Positions 28,148 through 37,602 of a DNA stretch of 37,632 nucleotides are shown here, in pieces; the stretch's first letter is position 1, and the number at the start of each line of letters is the position of its first letter. The stretch lies in contig NZ_JADWDC010000049.1 in assembly GCF_020640915.1 (NCBI RefSeq), positions 1-37,632 of the forward strand, read 5' to 3'. Source of the DNA: Waterburya agarophytonicola KI4. GTDB taxonomy: Bacteria; Cyanobacteriota; Cyanobacteriia; Cyanobacteriales; Xenococcaceae. The notes under the pieces were generated by a model. The model was not told where the DNA came from, did not search any database, and saw only the letters and a program-made list of their open reading frames with translations. The position numbers and the translations under genes were made by a program.

Positions 28148-29029
28148 TTGTTTTCTTTACCATTACAACTCAGACAAGCAGTTGGCCCCAAACTATACAA
28201 AACAAAAACTAGATTAGCTTGGCCTTATAATCGCGTAACTTCTGCCGAACGTGCTTTGCCCGACTTTATTATTCTAGGGGCAATGAAGGCAGGAACGACA
28301 AGTCTTTCTTATTATTTATATGAACATCCTGAAACGTTTCTTTCTATTCCCAAAGAAGTTCACTTTTTTGATGGTGGAAAAAATCCTCAAGTAGATACTT
28401 TTGCGAAAGGAGAATATTGGTATCGCGCCCATTTTGCCAAACAAAAAAAACTAGCTCCTGGTACTAAGGTATTTGAAGCAACTCCAGCGTATCTTTTTAA
28501 TCCTTTAGCACCCAAACGTATTTTTGAAACTCTACCTAATGCTAAACTGATTATCTTATTAAGAAATCCGACAAAAAGAGCTATTTCTCACTATTTGCAT
28601 GGAGCTAGAAGAAATTGGGATCCTTTGCCTTGTTATGAAGCTTTACAGGCAGAAGAAGCAAGACTAAAGCCTGTAATTGAAGCCCAAAATTATAAAAGTA
28701 GAGCTTTTATTGAATATTCTTATAAAAGTCGTGGTCTTTATCGAGAGCAGATAGAAAGATATCTAGAGTATTTTCCTAGGGAGCAAATGCTGATATTCAA
28801 TAGTAACGATCTGTTTACTCAAACTGAAGCTGCTCTAAAGCGTGTATTTGATTTTATTGGCGTAGATCCAACTTTTAAAGTTAAAAATTTGACTGTACCT
28901 AATTCTGCACCTAACAAGAAGAAATTTGAACCTCATGTTTATGAGTATCTCAATGATTATTTTAAAACTCATAATGAAGCACTATATGAATTTATGGGAG
29001 AAGATTATGGTTGGAACAAAAATAAGTAA
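28148..29029 (+). CDS. PAPS-dependent sulfotransferase
   Basis: 293 aa. 5'-phosphosulfate-binding loop DFIILGAMKAGTTSLSYYL near residue 40-58, with the catalytic Lys/Thr region. 3'-phosphate-binding segment LIILLRNPTKRAISHY near 135-149. A later YREQIERYLEYFPREQMLIF segment is typical of carbohydrate (heparan-sulfate-like) sulfotransferases. It probably sulfates an extracellular polysaccharide or other carbohydrate acceptor; the acceptor is not identifiable. No signal peptide. Start TTG at 28148 has a good Shine-Dalgarno sequence. It is divergent from the CheB-CheR gene across 266 AT-rich bases and ends before a palindromic terminator. Confidence 0.9.
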   Translation: MFSLPLQLRQAVGPKLYKTKTRLAWPYNRVTSAERALPDFIILGAMKAGTTSLSYYLYEHPETFLSIPKEVHFFDGGKNPQVDTFAKGEYWYRAHFAKQKKLAPGTKVFEATPAYLFNPLAPKRIFETLPNAKLIILLRNPTKRAISHYLHGARRNWDPLPCYEALQAEEARLKPVIEAQNYKSRAFIEYSYKSRGLYREQIERYLEYFPREQMLIFNSNDLFTQTEAALKRVFDFIGVDPTFKVKNLTVPNSAPNKKKFEPHVYEYLNDYFKTHNEALYEFMGEDYGWNKNK

Positions 29030-29151
29030 TAAGTAATAAATATCTTGGTGGTGAGCAATATTCAATCGATCAAGAAGTGATTAAATTGTTTGCTTTATCC
29101 ACCTTACAAGGCGGAAATAGAAGGTTGGGATACTGTTGGCGAATTCAAAAA

Positions 29152-29313
29152 TCACATTTTCAGGCGATCGCGAAATTCACTCAGAACCGAAAAATTAAAC
29201 CCATCATCTTCTAATTCTAGAGATAGAGCGTATTTCCAATCAATTCTTCCCCTGACTGCATCTGCTGTTTGTCGATCTGAAAAGCTTTCTAGAAATTGCA
29301 TAAAGACTGACAT
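29152..29313 (-). pseudogene. Remnant of an IS1182-family transposase
   Basis: A 53-codon stretch reads MSVFMQFLESFSDRQTADAV, then RGRIDWKYALSLELEDDGF and NFSVLSEFRDRL before a stop. This is the conserved early region of IS1182-type transposases (FLE.LSDRQAADAVR.RIDWKYAL), normally at about residues 60-115 of a roughly 450-500-aa protein. Both the true N-terminus and the DDE catalytic part are missing. Its first codons lie within the 44-bp palindrome. The remaining bases of 29030-29151 show no recognisable gene. Confidence 0.8.
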
Positions 29314-29353
29314 TAAACTTTAATTAAAGTTTAATGTCAGTCTTTCTTTTTTT
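29302..29353 (+). terminator. 44-bp perfect palindrome with T-run, terminator of the sulfotransferase gene
   Basis: The arm 29302-29321 (AAAGACTGACATTAAACTTT) mirrors 29326-29345 around AATT, itself palindromic, and a T7 run follows at 29347-29353. It is a strong intrinsic terminator for plus-strand transcripts. It also faces the end of ndhD on the minus strand, where its T-run is weaker. Confidence 0.85.
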
Positions 29354-29365
29354 GACTTTTATGAT

Positions 29366-31006
29366 TTACTTTTGAACGATTGTCGCTTGAGCCAAAGTAA
29401 TGTGTTGCTGTTGAGCAATAATGGTTTGGGAATGACGAACATTAGCATTAATTGCTACTGTAGTCGAGTCATACATTTGAGTTGCAAGTTTGGGATAAAT
29501 ACCAATACCTACAATTAATACTAAGAAACAGGCTGCAATAAATATTTCTCTGGGTGTGGCATCTTCAAAAGGAGCTTCTCCAGGTAGTACACAGCTATTC
29601 CCAAAACAAACTGCGACTTCATTAGTAGGTTTTGTGGTTTTAATTATGTCAATATCGCAAGCTAATGCTTCATTAGAGTTGAAGAAAACTAATCTTAGCA
29701 TCGATAGTAAATAGATAGGAGTCATGATGATCCCTACCGCAGCTAGAAATACAAGCACTGTCGAAAAAGTAGGGTTATAAATATCATTGCTAGTAAACCC
29801 AACAAATACAGCGATTTCACTAGCAAAACCACTCATTCCAGGAAGAGCGAGAGAAGCCATGGCACCTGCGGTAAACAGAGCGAATACTTTAGGCATTACT
29901 ACTGCAATACCATCCATCCGATCCATAAACAAAGTGTGAGTGCGATCGTAGGTTACTCCAGTTAGGAAGAAAAGTAATGACGCAATTAAACCATGAGATA
30001 ACATCTGTAATACCGCGCCACTAGTACCAATATCGGTAAAGGATGCGATTCCCAACAAGACGAATCCCATATGGGAAACTGAAGAATATGCCAAACGGCG
30101 TTTCATATTGGTTTGACCAAAAGAGCTAAAAGCACCGTAAATAATATTAATTACTCCCAAGGTGGCTAAAACTGGAGCAAAGTAAATGTGGGCATCGGTC
30201 AATAAGCCCATGTTGAGGCGAATTAGACCATAACCACCCATTTTAAGCAATACACCAGCCAAAATCATTGATACGGGAGCAGAAGCTTCGCCGTGAGCAT
30301 CGGGCAACCAAGTATGTAGAGGGAAAATTGCTAGTTTTACGCCAAAAGCAATGAGTAACCCCGCATAAAGAGGTATTTCTAAACCTAGAGGATAATCTTT
30401 GAGTGCCAATGCAGCCATATCAAAAGTGAGATTATCACCATAGAAAGCCATACCCAATCCTGCAACGAGGATAAATATAGAAGCTGCTGCGGTATAGAGT
30501 AAGAATTTGGTGGCTGCATAACGACGTTTTGAACCACCCCATATAGAGACTAACAAATATACAGGAACTAATTCTAGTTCCCACATAACGAAGAATAATA
30601 ATAAGTCTTGCGCTACAAATACTCCAATTTGGGCAGAATATAGCAGCAACATTAAGAAATAAAACAAGCGTGGTTTGCGATCGACTTGCCAAGCAGACAG
30701 CATTGCTAGAGTAGTGACGAATCCTGCCAGCAAAACTAAAGGAGCAGATATACCGTCTACTGATACTGTCCAGCTAACCCCTAACTGGGGAATCCAATTA
30801 TAGGTTTCGGTTAACTGAAACTGAGCATTGCTAGAATCATAATTATTCCAGAATGCGTAACCCATTAATATAAAATCTGCAATACCGACAATTAGAGCGT
30901 ACCAACGAACGGTCTTACCTTCCTTGTCGGGAATCAGAGGTATTGCTAGAGCAGCTAGCAAGGGAAATAAGATAATCGCGGTAAGCCAGGGAAATGAAGC
31001 TACCAT
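29366..31006 (-). CDS. ndhD: NAD(P)H-quinone oxidoreductase subunit 4 (NdhD)
   Basis: 546-aa antiporter-like membrane subunit of the thylakoid NDH-1 complex, which takes part in cyclic electron flow, respiration and proton pumping. About 14 hydrophobic helices are visible. Conserved features: [60 protein letters not shown] and [11 protein letters not shown] loop near 450-485 with [14 protein letters not shown] and [11 protein letters not shown] marks the NdhD1/NdhD2 group (respiratory type) rather than the CO2-uptake D3/D4 forms. D1 and D2 cannot be separated here. No ndhF neighbour is present. The ATG at 31006 is well placed ([11 protein letters not shown]). Confidence 0.95.
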   Translation of the reverse strand: MVASFPWLTAIILFPLLAALAIPLIPDKEGKTVRWYALIVGIADFILMGYAFWNNYDSSNAQFQLTETYNWIPQLGVSWTVSVDGISAPLVLLAGFVTTLAMLSAWQVDRKPRLFYFLMLLLYSAQIGVFVAQDLLLFFVMWELELVPVYLLVSIWGGSKRRYAATKFLLYTAAASIFILVAGLGMAFYGDNLTFDMAALALKDYPLGLEIPLYAGLLIAFGVKLAIFPLHTWLPDAHGEASAPVSMILAGVLLKMGGYGLIRLNMGLLTDAHIYFAPVLATLGVINIIYGAFSSFGQTNMKRRLAYSSVSHMGFVLLGIASFTDIGTSGAVLQMLSHGLIASLLFFLTGVTYDRTHTLFMDRMDGIAVVMPKVFALFTAGAMASLALPGMSGFASEIAVFVGFTSNDIYNPTFSTVLVFLAAVGIIMTPIYLLSMLRLVFFNSNEALACDIDIIKTTKPTNEVAVCFGNSCVLPGEAPFEDATPREIFIAACFLVLIVGIGIYPKLATQMYDSTTVAINANVRHSQTIIAQQQHITLAQATIVQK

Positions 31007-31241
31007 TGTAAAATTTTGCTGATAAATTTAACTGTTAATAACAGTATTATATATTAAGTTTTGTAAAAAAAATATTGTTATTATAAATCAAAATAAACAA
31101 ATATAAACTATTCATAATTATCTATTTGTAATCGATCTCAAACTAAAATCATTTTGCGATCGCAAGTCTTATAAGTATATTTGCGCGATCAATAGGTCTA
31201 CAATCTCAAAATATTCAAAATTACAACAGTAATGATAGTTT

Positions 31242-32243
31242 ATGTTGAATAAAATACCAGGAAGAGGCTATCTATTAATAGCAGTTTTAATTTTTGCTGC
31301 TTCTAATTCAGTTACACGAAGACTGACAGAATTAGGTGCGAATAATTTAATTGACGGCAGAAATCCGATTTCCTTTTGTAATGTCTTGTTTGTGGGCAAT
31401 CTTTGTGCTTTGTTAGCTTTAATTGCTATTTATGGCAAGGAATGGAATTCAAACTCCCTCAGTCGACTTTCAATAATGGACTGGATCGGGATGTTGGCGG
31501 TAGCGGGTTTATCGGGTGCATTAGCACCAGCTATGTTTTTCTTTGCTTTAGAACAGACGGCAGTAAATAATGTAGTCTTGATTGGTAGAATTGAACCGCC
31601 AATCACTCTGGCTTTATCAGTCTTGATTTTGAAAGCAAGAGTTAACCAACAGATTGTCATTGGTGCAATGTTAGCTTTTGTGGGGGTAATTCTCACTATT
31701 TTATTGCAGCCCACCGAGAGTAACATGATGGCAATGGGAGGTTTTAATATTGGTCAGGGAGAATTGATGACTGCGGTAGGTGCGATCGCTGTAGCTATAT
31801 CTAGCATCATTAGCAAAATTAGACTAAATAGTATTCCTTTAGGAATTTTTACTATTTTTCGGACTACCGTTGGTACGGTGATTTTCTTTTCTCTAACGGC
31901 TAAACTTTATGGTATCGGTCATTTTATGGATGTTTTCACACCTATAATCTGGCAATGGATGTTGTTGTATGGTGGGGTGATTGTCGTAGGGGGACAACTA
32001 GCTTGGTTTAGAGGTTTGAAGACTACAGGGGCTGCGGATGTATCTTTAGCAAGTTCGATCAGTCCGATTGCAGGGATTGTTTTTTCCTTTCTAATCTTGG
32101 GGGAAGTTCCTACAATGGCTCATTATATTGGTGGTAGTGTAATTATTTTGGGTATTATCTTCAATCAAATAGGTGCAGCACGTCAAAATAATTCTGTAGA
32201 TGAAAAAGAAATGGATAAAAAAGTTGGATTTAAGGGGATTTAA
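31242..32243 (+). CDS. DMT-superfamily (EamA-type) transporter
   Basis: 333-aa inner-membrane protein with about ten hydrophobic segments in two EamA repeats (about 10-155 and 172-318). Typical motifs are LSGALAPAMFFFALEQT, a repeat-ending IEPPITLALSVLILKARV, and in the second half AADVSLASSISPIAGIVFSFLILGE. It is likely to be a metabolite or amino-acid exporter; the substrate cannot be told. The short basic C-terminus (DEKEMDKKVGFKGI) overlaps the stop of the convergent GGDEF-EAL gene by four bases. Its upstream 235 bases are AT-rich and separate it divergently from ndhD. Confidence 0.88.
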   Translation: MLNKIPGRGYLLIAVLIFAASNSVTRRLTELGANNLIDGRNPISFCNVLFVGNLCALLALIAIYGKEWNSNSLSRLSIMDWIGMLAVAGLSGALAPAMFFFALEQTAVNNVVLIGRIEPPITLALSVLILKARVNQQIVIGAMLAFVGVILTILLQPTESNMMAMGGFNIGQGELMTAVGAIAVAISSIISKIRLNSIPLGIFTIFRTTVGTVIFFSLTAKLYGIGHFMDVFTPIIWQWMLLYGGVIVVGGQLAWFRGLKTTGAADVSLASSISPIAGIVFSFLILGEVPTMAHYIGGSVIILGIIFNQIGAARQNNSVDEKEMDKKVGFKGI

Positions 32244-34075
32244 CTTTTGTGAGTCAGTTCTATCACGATTGTTTCTGCTTGTTCGGCGGTTAGGGGTTGA
32301 GAAAATAAAAATCCTTGACCAAATTCTACGTTTAGAGAGTTTAAAGTTGTGGCTTGAACATCAGTTTCAATTCCTTCGGCAATTATTTTCATATTTAAAA
32401 CTTGAGCCAGAGTAATAATAGTTTTAATAATTTCTAAGTTTTGTCGTTCGACATTCATGGCGTTGACAAAAGAACGATCTATTTTGAGAACGTCTATGGG
32501 GAATTGAGGAAGATAACTAAGGGAAGAATAACCAGTGCCAAAGTCATCAAGAGAAAGCTGTATTTGGCGATTTTTAATTTGGTGCATTACTTCGATTAAT
32601 TGTTCCGTATCTTCTATCAGCATACTTTCGGTTATTTCAAATTTGAGATATTGAGAGTCAACTTGAGTTCGATCGATGATGCGATCGACAATCTGAAGAA
32701 AATTGCGATCGTGTAGTTGTTCTCCAGCAACATTAATACTCATAGTGAGAGATGTTGCAGGGGGTAGTTTATCTTGCCAAATTTTCAGTTGCTGACAAGC
32801 TTGATCCATCACCCATTGTCCTAAAGCAACAATTAAACCCGTTTCTTCTGCCAGAGGAATAAAATTATCGGGGGAAACAATACCTCGTTCTGGATGTTGC
32901 CACCTTACTAAAGCTTCAAAGCCAATTAATTTAAGATTACTCAGAGAATAAATAGGTTGATAGTAGAGAACTAGTTCTTGATGAAATATGGCTTGTCGGA
33001 GTTCGTTTTCTAATTCCAAACGACTCATGGCATCAAGATACATTTGCTGGTTGAAAATTTCATATCTCGCCTTGCCCAATTCTTTGGCTCGATATAGTGC
33101 GGTATCCGCATCGCGGAGTAGATCTATTTCTTGATGATACTCCCTATTGCCGATCGCAATACCAATACTGACAGTAATCATTAAATTGCGGTTGCCAAGA
33201 TTGAAGGGAATGGCAAATTCTTGGAGAATTTTATCGGCTACCACAACGGCATCATTGACATCATCAATATCTTTTAAAAGAATAGTAAACTCATCTCCTC
33301 CCAGTCTGGCGATCGCATTTTTCTTGGATACGCATTCTTGTAGTTTTTGGGCGCAACTAATTAATAATTTATCTCCTGCCAAATGCCCCAAGCTATCGTT
33401 AATAATTTTGAAACGATCTAAATCGATAAATAAAACAGCAAATTGTCGTTCTGGGCAATCTACCGTATTTTGCAAGCATTTTGCCAACTGTTCCATAAAC
33501 AAGTTGCGGTTAGGCAATCCTGTCAGACTATCGTGGAGGGCATCGTGACGTAGTTTTTGTTCTAGGCGATGGCGTTGTACAATTTCTTGTTGGAGGATGT
33601 GATTTGCTGATTCTAGTTGGAATGTACGCTCTTTGACTCTTTGCTCTAATTCTTGATTGAAAGTTTGGATTTTGGCATTGGCTGCCTGTAATTCTAGTTG
33701 ATTTTTAACGCGAACTAAGACTTCTTCAACTTGAAAGGGTTTACCAATAAAATCTACACCACCACTGGTAAAGGCTTTGATCTTACCTTGAATGTCATCT
33801 TGCGCGCTGAGAAAAATCACGGGAATCGAACTGGTTATGGGATCTGCTTTGAGTTGTTGGCAGACTTGATAACCATTCAAGTCAGGCATATTAATATCTA
33901 AGAGAATTAAATGGGGCAGATCGTTACGCGCGCCCATCAAAGCGATCGCACTATTTATAGCACAGCGTACTTGATAGCCATGTTGGGAAAGGGTTGTGGA
34001 TAAAAATCGCAGATTATCAGGGACATCATCTACGATCAGAATTTTATAAGACAATTCCTGAGATGGTTGATTCAT
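32240..34075 (-). CDS. Receiver-GGDEF-EAL cyclic-di-GMP protein
   Basis: 611 aa. REC at about 11-125 with ILIVDDVPDN, LILLDINMPDLNGY and GKPFQVEEVL. A coiled-coil linker lies at about 135-175. GGDEF domain at about 180-345 with an intact RLGGDEFTILL near 260 and substrate pattern FIDLDRFKIINDSLGH. EAL domain at about 355-600 with FEALVRW near 388, EITESMLIED, DDFGTGYSSLSYL and KIIAEGIET. Both active sites look complete, so the protein may both make and hydrolyse c-di-GMP under control of receiver phosphorylation. A partner kinase is not adjacent, but the orphan kinases at 19292-27881 are of the same general type. Confidence 0.93.
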   Translation of the reverse strand: MNQPSQELSYKILIVDDVPDNLRFLSTTLSQHGYQVRCAINSAIALMGARNDLPHLILLDINMPDLNGYQVCQQLKADPITSSIPVIFLSAQDDIQGKIKAFTSGGVDFIGKPFQVEEVLVRVKNQLELQAANAKIQTFNQELEQRVKERTFQLESANHILQQEIVQRHRLEQKLRHDALHDSLTGLPNRNLFMEQLAKCLQNTVDCPERQFAVLFIDLDRFKIINDSLGHLAGDKLLISCAQKLQECVSKKNAIARLGGDEFTILLKDIDDVNDAVVVADKILQEFAIPFNLGNRNLMITVSIGIAIGNREYHQEIDLLRDADTALYRAKELGKARYEIFNQQMYLDAMSRLELENELRQAIFHQELVLYYQPIYSLSNLKLIGFEALVRWQHPERGIVSPDNFIPLAEETGLIVALGQWVMDQACQQLKIWQDKLPPATSLTMSINVAGEQLHDRNFLQIVDRIIDRTQVDSQYLKFEITESMLIEDTEQLIEVMHQIKNRQIQLSLDDFGTGYSSLSYLPQFPIDVLKIDRSFVNAMNVERQNLEIIKTIITLAQVLNMKIIAEGIETDVQATTLNSLNVEFGQGFLFSQPLTAEQAETIVIELTHKS

Positions 34076-34241
34076 GGCAATAGTTAAGCAGTAAGTTCTA
34101 AAATTACGTCGAAATCAAAATTGACAACATTGATTGTCATGCTTGCCAAGCATTATTTTCTTACCCTAGTTATAATCCTTAGTTACTAAAGTGTTCCCAG
34201 AAATCTCTTAAAAGTATTTAATTAAATTAATTTACGCGATA

Positions 34242-35855
34242 TTATTGACTCCAGTTAATCGGTAGAGTCGTATCTTGAACGCAATCATCTGGCGTGACAA
34301 TCTCTGTTTCTCGATCTAATACTGCCTCGACGCGATCGTATATCTCCTGTGCTTCTTCAAGAGAATTACCAATACTCGTCAAACCAAGTTTGCCAAATTC
34401 CGATAATGCACCCATGAGATGAAACACCGTACCAGTCCGACTGCTACTATCAAAATGCAGTCTTTCTTGAGCAATAATATCCATCAAATCGTTGGGTAAA
34501 AGTCCTCGATAGCGATCCTTTTGGAGATTATCCGTAGCAATATAATGTTTTTCTTGATTTTGTTGGCTCAAAAACTTGCCCGTATCGTAATCAAATGTAC
34601 CGTTAGTCAACAGTCTTAAGGTCATAAAGGGGTGAGTTGTCCCTCCTTTGCGCAGATTGATTTCGATCGCCTGAATATCCCATTGCTGATCTGGCTGTTG
34701 TACCGCAATAAAATCAACACTATAACGCTCGATCGCTCCTTTGGATGCGAGAACTTCCCCTACTTTTAAACCCAATTCTTGCAATTGGTAGCGATAGCTG
34801 GCATCGGCGGGAAAATAGCAACCTTCGTATACTTGTCCGTCTGCACCGCCTAAAATTTGATCGTGAGTGGAGACAATTTCCACTTCCCCCGATGGTCTAA
34901 TATAACCCTGTACGCTAGGAGATCGCTTAATATCTCCTTCTACAAAAGCTTCCACAATTGCCCCTAATTCGGGGATGCGTGCCGAAAAAGTCGACCAAGT
35001 TTCTCCCGCCCCCTGAAAACTCATACATTCTAGCTGTTTGTTTAAAGCATTAATTGTTTTCTCGCGATCGCATAGATCGGGAATACTATCTTGAATTGGT
35101 CTGAGGTCGAGTATAGCATTGCCTTCCCCTGAAAAGCCTTCGTTCAGCTTAACCACAATTCTTTGCAAGTCGGGTTGTCTTTGCCACAAATTCAGTAATT
35201 CTTGGACTAGATCGAAGATATTCTCTACTGTATAGCTACCATCAGGATGGGGAATCTTGGCTTCGGCAAAGATTTCTCTACTACCACTTTTTGAACCCCA
35301 ATATAGTACTTCAGGAGAAGCTGCTAACAAGGGAATACCCAGAGTTAGAGATAGTTTTTGTTCCAGGTGGGTGGAATTATAACAAACCATATATGATTTA
35401 TTCGGACGCAGGGCGCGACGAATTTTTTCCACTAGTCGAGGACGCTCTAAAATCTTTTGGGTTAAGGGTTTGAGAGAACCATCATAGGTACTAATCAACA
35501 ATAGGCGATCGCGAGCATGGGAAAATGGAATTCCTGGTAATAACTGTAGATAATAGTCAATTACGATCGGACACAAAGGCAAAGCAGTAATATAAATTAC
35601 CCGCGTTAAGGGGTTACGCAAGCGGATGAGGGAAAATAGCAATCTTTCTTCGTAGTGTAAAAATCCTGCTACCTTATTCCCTACCTCTTGATCGACGCTA
35701 AAAGAAGGAATTACTAAAATATCGTAGTCATCGCGGTCAAAGATGTCGACGCTTTGCCAAAGTTGCCCCTCCTCTGGGGATTTTGTCCACTCTCTTAGCT
35801 GGTTTTGTAGCTGTCTAAAACGTTCTGCTGCCGTCGGTTGAAATGTGTCTACCAT
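34242..35855 (-). CDS. PGM1-related ATP-grasp peptide ligase
   Basis: 537 aa. The N-terminal half (about 40-200) is of the type found in cyanobacterial ATP-grasp ligases (YDILVIPSFSVDQEVGNKVAG, HYEERLLFSLIRLRNPLTRV). The ATP-grasp core spans about 190-430 with VVKLNEGFSGEGNAIL, IVEAFVEGDIKRSPSVQGY and the metal-binding IQAIEINLRKGGTTHP. A C-terminal domain at about 455-515 (RYRGLLPNDLMDIIAQERLH, FHLMGALSEFGKLGLTSIG) resembles the C-terminal domain of PGM1, the ligase joining an amino-acid-like unit to a peptide in pheganomycin synthesis. The acceptor here is unknown, and no precursor peptide or other biosynthetic gene is visible nearby. The start ATG at 35855 is divergent from the beta-helix gene. 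Confidence 0.82.
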   Translation of the reverse strand: MVDTFQPTAAERFRQLQNQLREWTKSPEEGQLWQSVDIFDRDDYDILVIPSFSVDQEVGNKVAGFLHYEERLLFSLIRLRNPLTRVIYITALPLCPIVIDYYLQLLPGIPFSHARDRLLLISTYDGSLKPLTQKILERPRLVEKIRRALRPNKSYMVCYNSTHLEQKLSLTLGIPLLAASPEVLYWGSKSGSREIFAEAKIPHPDGSYTVENIFDLVQELLNLWQRQPDLQRIVVKLNEGFSGEGNAILDLRPIQDSIPDLCDREKTINALNKQLECMSFQGAGETWSTFSARIPELGAIVEAFVEGDIKRSPSVQGYIRPSGEVEIVSTHDQILGGADGQVYEGCYFPADASYRYQLQELGLKVGEVLASKGAIERYSVDFIAVQQPDQQWDIQAIEINLRKGGTTHPFMTLRLLTNGTFDYDTGKFLSQQNQEKHYIATDNLQKDRYRGLLPNDLMDIIAQERLHFDSSSRTGTVFHLMGALSEFGKLGLTSIGNSLEEAQEIYDRVEAVLDRETEIVTPDDCVQDTTLPINWSQ

Positions 35856-36023
35856 GCCTATAGAAAGTAACTAAACTTTGGGCGTAACTCCAAGTAATTA
35901 TAGTAACTCGCTACGAATACAGATGTTTCCTCTGTTTTAAGAATTGATACGTAAAGAAAACATAACTTTCTTCAGGTAAATGGGAACAATGTCATTACAA
36001 ATTTGAAGTTGTGGTAAAGGTGT

Positions 36024-37295
36024 ATGAAATCTAAATATCTAGTTTCTTGTTTAACTATAGTTGCAGGACTTTCTTTGTTTCCTCGGGCTGTCATGGCTGA
36101 TGTGGTGGTTAAATGGCAACCAGGAGATAATGCTGCCAATATTCAAAAAGCGATCGATTCGGGGGATAGTACGATTATTATTCCTAAAGCAGCTAAACCT
36201 TGGTTGGTCGGAGAAACTATTTATGCCAAAAGACCCAACCAAAAAATTGTTTTTAAACCAGGAGTATTACTAGCAGCGCAAGAGGGAGCTTTTCAAGCAA
36301 CAACGGAAAATATGATTACCGTGTTGGCAGATAACGTTTCTCTATCTGGCTATAAGGCTACCTTAAAAATGCGTAAAGCTGACTATCAAAATCCCAATTT
36401 ATATCAGCCTTCTTCCTTCCGCCACATCATAGTACTTAGAGGGGCAAGAAACTTTGTAGTAGAAGGATTAACTCTCGAAGATGCGGGGGGTGATGGTATT
36501 TTTATTTCTCACGGTCAAGTTGAAAATGATGAAATTCCTGTCAGAAAATATTCTTCGGGGGTAGTTCGCGATGTGCTTTCTAAAAATAATCATCGACTGG
36601 GAATGAGTATCATGAGCGCGCAGGATCTCTTGGTAGAAAATAGTACTTTTCAGGGTAGTAGTGGTACTAAACCATCTTCAGGAGTCGATATCGAACCCGA
36701 TCATGATTGGCAAAAGCTAGTCAATATTAACTTGATTAATAATAAGTTTATTAATAACGATCGCAATGGAATTCAAATGGGATTAGCTAGATATCGAGGT
36801 AGTAATGTGTCGGATATTAGTATTAGTTTTGATGGTTGCACTTCCACGGGAAATGGAGAAGATGGTATTTCCATTAACGCACACGATCCTGGATTTACCG
36901 ATGGGCCAAAAGGTTTTATTGATGTCAAAAACTGTAATATTGCTAGTTCTGGAGAACATGGTGTCTTTATCAAATCCGACCATCAAGATCCTGCAAACAC
37001 CTTCAAGATTAGCTTTGACAATATTACTTTGAATAATACTGCCACAAAATCAACCGAGTTTTTTCCGATTAATTTTCAAAATAGTTTAGAGCCTGGGGTA
37101 GTTTGCAATATTGATTTTGGCAATAATTTTTCAATTACAGACAATAAAAGTCGTCCCCCACTATTCGCTAATGGCCCAGCTAGAAAACAAGGTATCACTA
37201 ACGTTCACGGTACGATTCGAGTAAATAACGACCTTAAAACAGAACCAGTTTTAGGCGATCGATTGAATAACGTTACTTTGAAATTTATCGATTGA
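36024..37295 (+). CDS. Secreted right-handed beta-helix protein
   Basis: 423 aa. Signal peptide at about 1-25 (basic MKSK, hydrophobic core, VMA before D26). The mature part has repeated short strands with Asn ladders typical of parallel beta-helices: NFVVEGLTLEDAGGDGIFIS, DLLVENSTFQGSSG, NINLINNKFINNDRNGIQMG and GFIDVKNCNIASSGEHGVFI. This resembles pectate-lyase-3/NosD-like folds, but a catalytic site is not evident; a polysaccharide-binding or -cleaving role outside the cell is a guess. The start follows AAAGG. Its stop codon TGA lies inside the TTGA at the edge of an IS200/IS605 end, so the original C-terminus may have been longer. Confidence 0.85.
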   Translation: MKSKYLVSCLTIVAGLSLFPRAVMADVVVKWQPGDNAANIQKAIDSGDSTIIIPKAAKPWLVGETIYAKRPNQKIVFKPGVLLAAQEGAFQATTENMITVLADNVSLSGYKATLKMRKADYQNPNLYQPSSFRHIIVLRGARNFVVEGLTLEDAGGDGIFISHGQVENDEIPVRKYSSGVVRDVLSKNNHRLGMSIMSAQDLLVENSTFQGSSGTKPSSGVDIEPDHDWQKLVNINLINNKFINNDRNGIQMGLARYRGSNVSDISISFDGCTSTGNGEDGISINAHDPGFTDGPKGFIDVKNCNIASSGEHGVFIKSDHQDPANTFKISFDNITLNNTATKSTEFFPINFQNSLEPGVVCNIDFGNNFSITDNKSRPPLFANGPARKQGITNVHGTIRVNNDLKTEPVLGDRLNNVTLKFID

Positions 37296-37329
37296 CACTC
37301 CCCCTGTTAAAGCACGCTTCGCTAGGGGG
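37292..37329 (-). mobile_element. Right end of an IS200/IS605-family element
   Basis: On the minus strand, after the tnpB stop, CCCCC (37329-37325) and GGGGG (37304-37300) pair around a 20-base loop containing a small AGC/GCT stem. AGTGTCAA follows. Hairpin plus TCAA is like the right end and cleavage site of IS605-type elements. The boundary would fall at 37291/37292. The left end is outside the window or lost. Confidence 0.6.
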
Positions 37330-37338
37330 ATTCTTGGT

Positions 37339-37602
37339 TCAGCAATACATAGCTAGATGGGTCTTTGACCCATCCCCGCCAGGGGTATCTCCACAAGCGA
37401 ACACCGTCTGCCCGACGGCTAAAATATTCAGAGAACTGTTATAGTCTCTCAAATTATGGCTACTGCACGATGGACAAGTCCATTCGCGGACAGATAGAGG
37501 TAGCTTGTCGATGATGTACCCGCAAGGATGACATCGTTTAGTTGACGGAAACCACCGATCTATCTTGCCTAACTGTCTAAGCTTAGACGCACCTAGTTTA
37601 GG
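37339..37602 (-). pseudogene. tnpB: Truncated TnpB (IS200/IS605 accessory nuclease) C-terminus
   Basis: The minus-strand frame reads LGKIDRWFPSTKRCHPCGY, then IIDKLPLSVREWTCPSCS and SHNLRDYNSSLNILAVG, ending at LAMYC and a stop. This is the zinc finger (CxxC...CxxC) and the final RuvC motif (Asp in LRDYNSS) of TnpB, the RNA-guided nuclease of IS200/IS605 elements. A stop at 37603-37605 breaks the frame. Immediately before it, KLGASKLRQLG seems to join two non-adjacent parts of the protein, so an internal deletion is likely. RuvC motifs I and II are absent within the window, so it should be inactive. Confidence 0.8.

Noticed and set aside
29090-29323. 77-codon plus-strand open frame after the sulfotransferase gene
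   Set aside because: It is the shadow of the IS1182 transposase remnant on the other strand.
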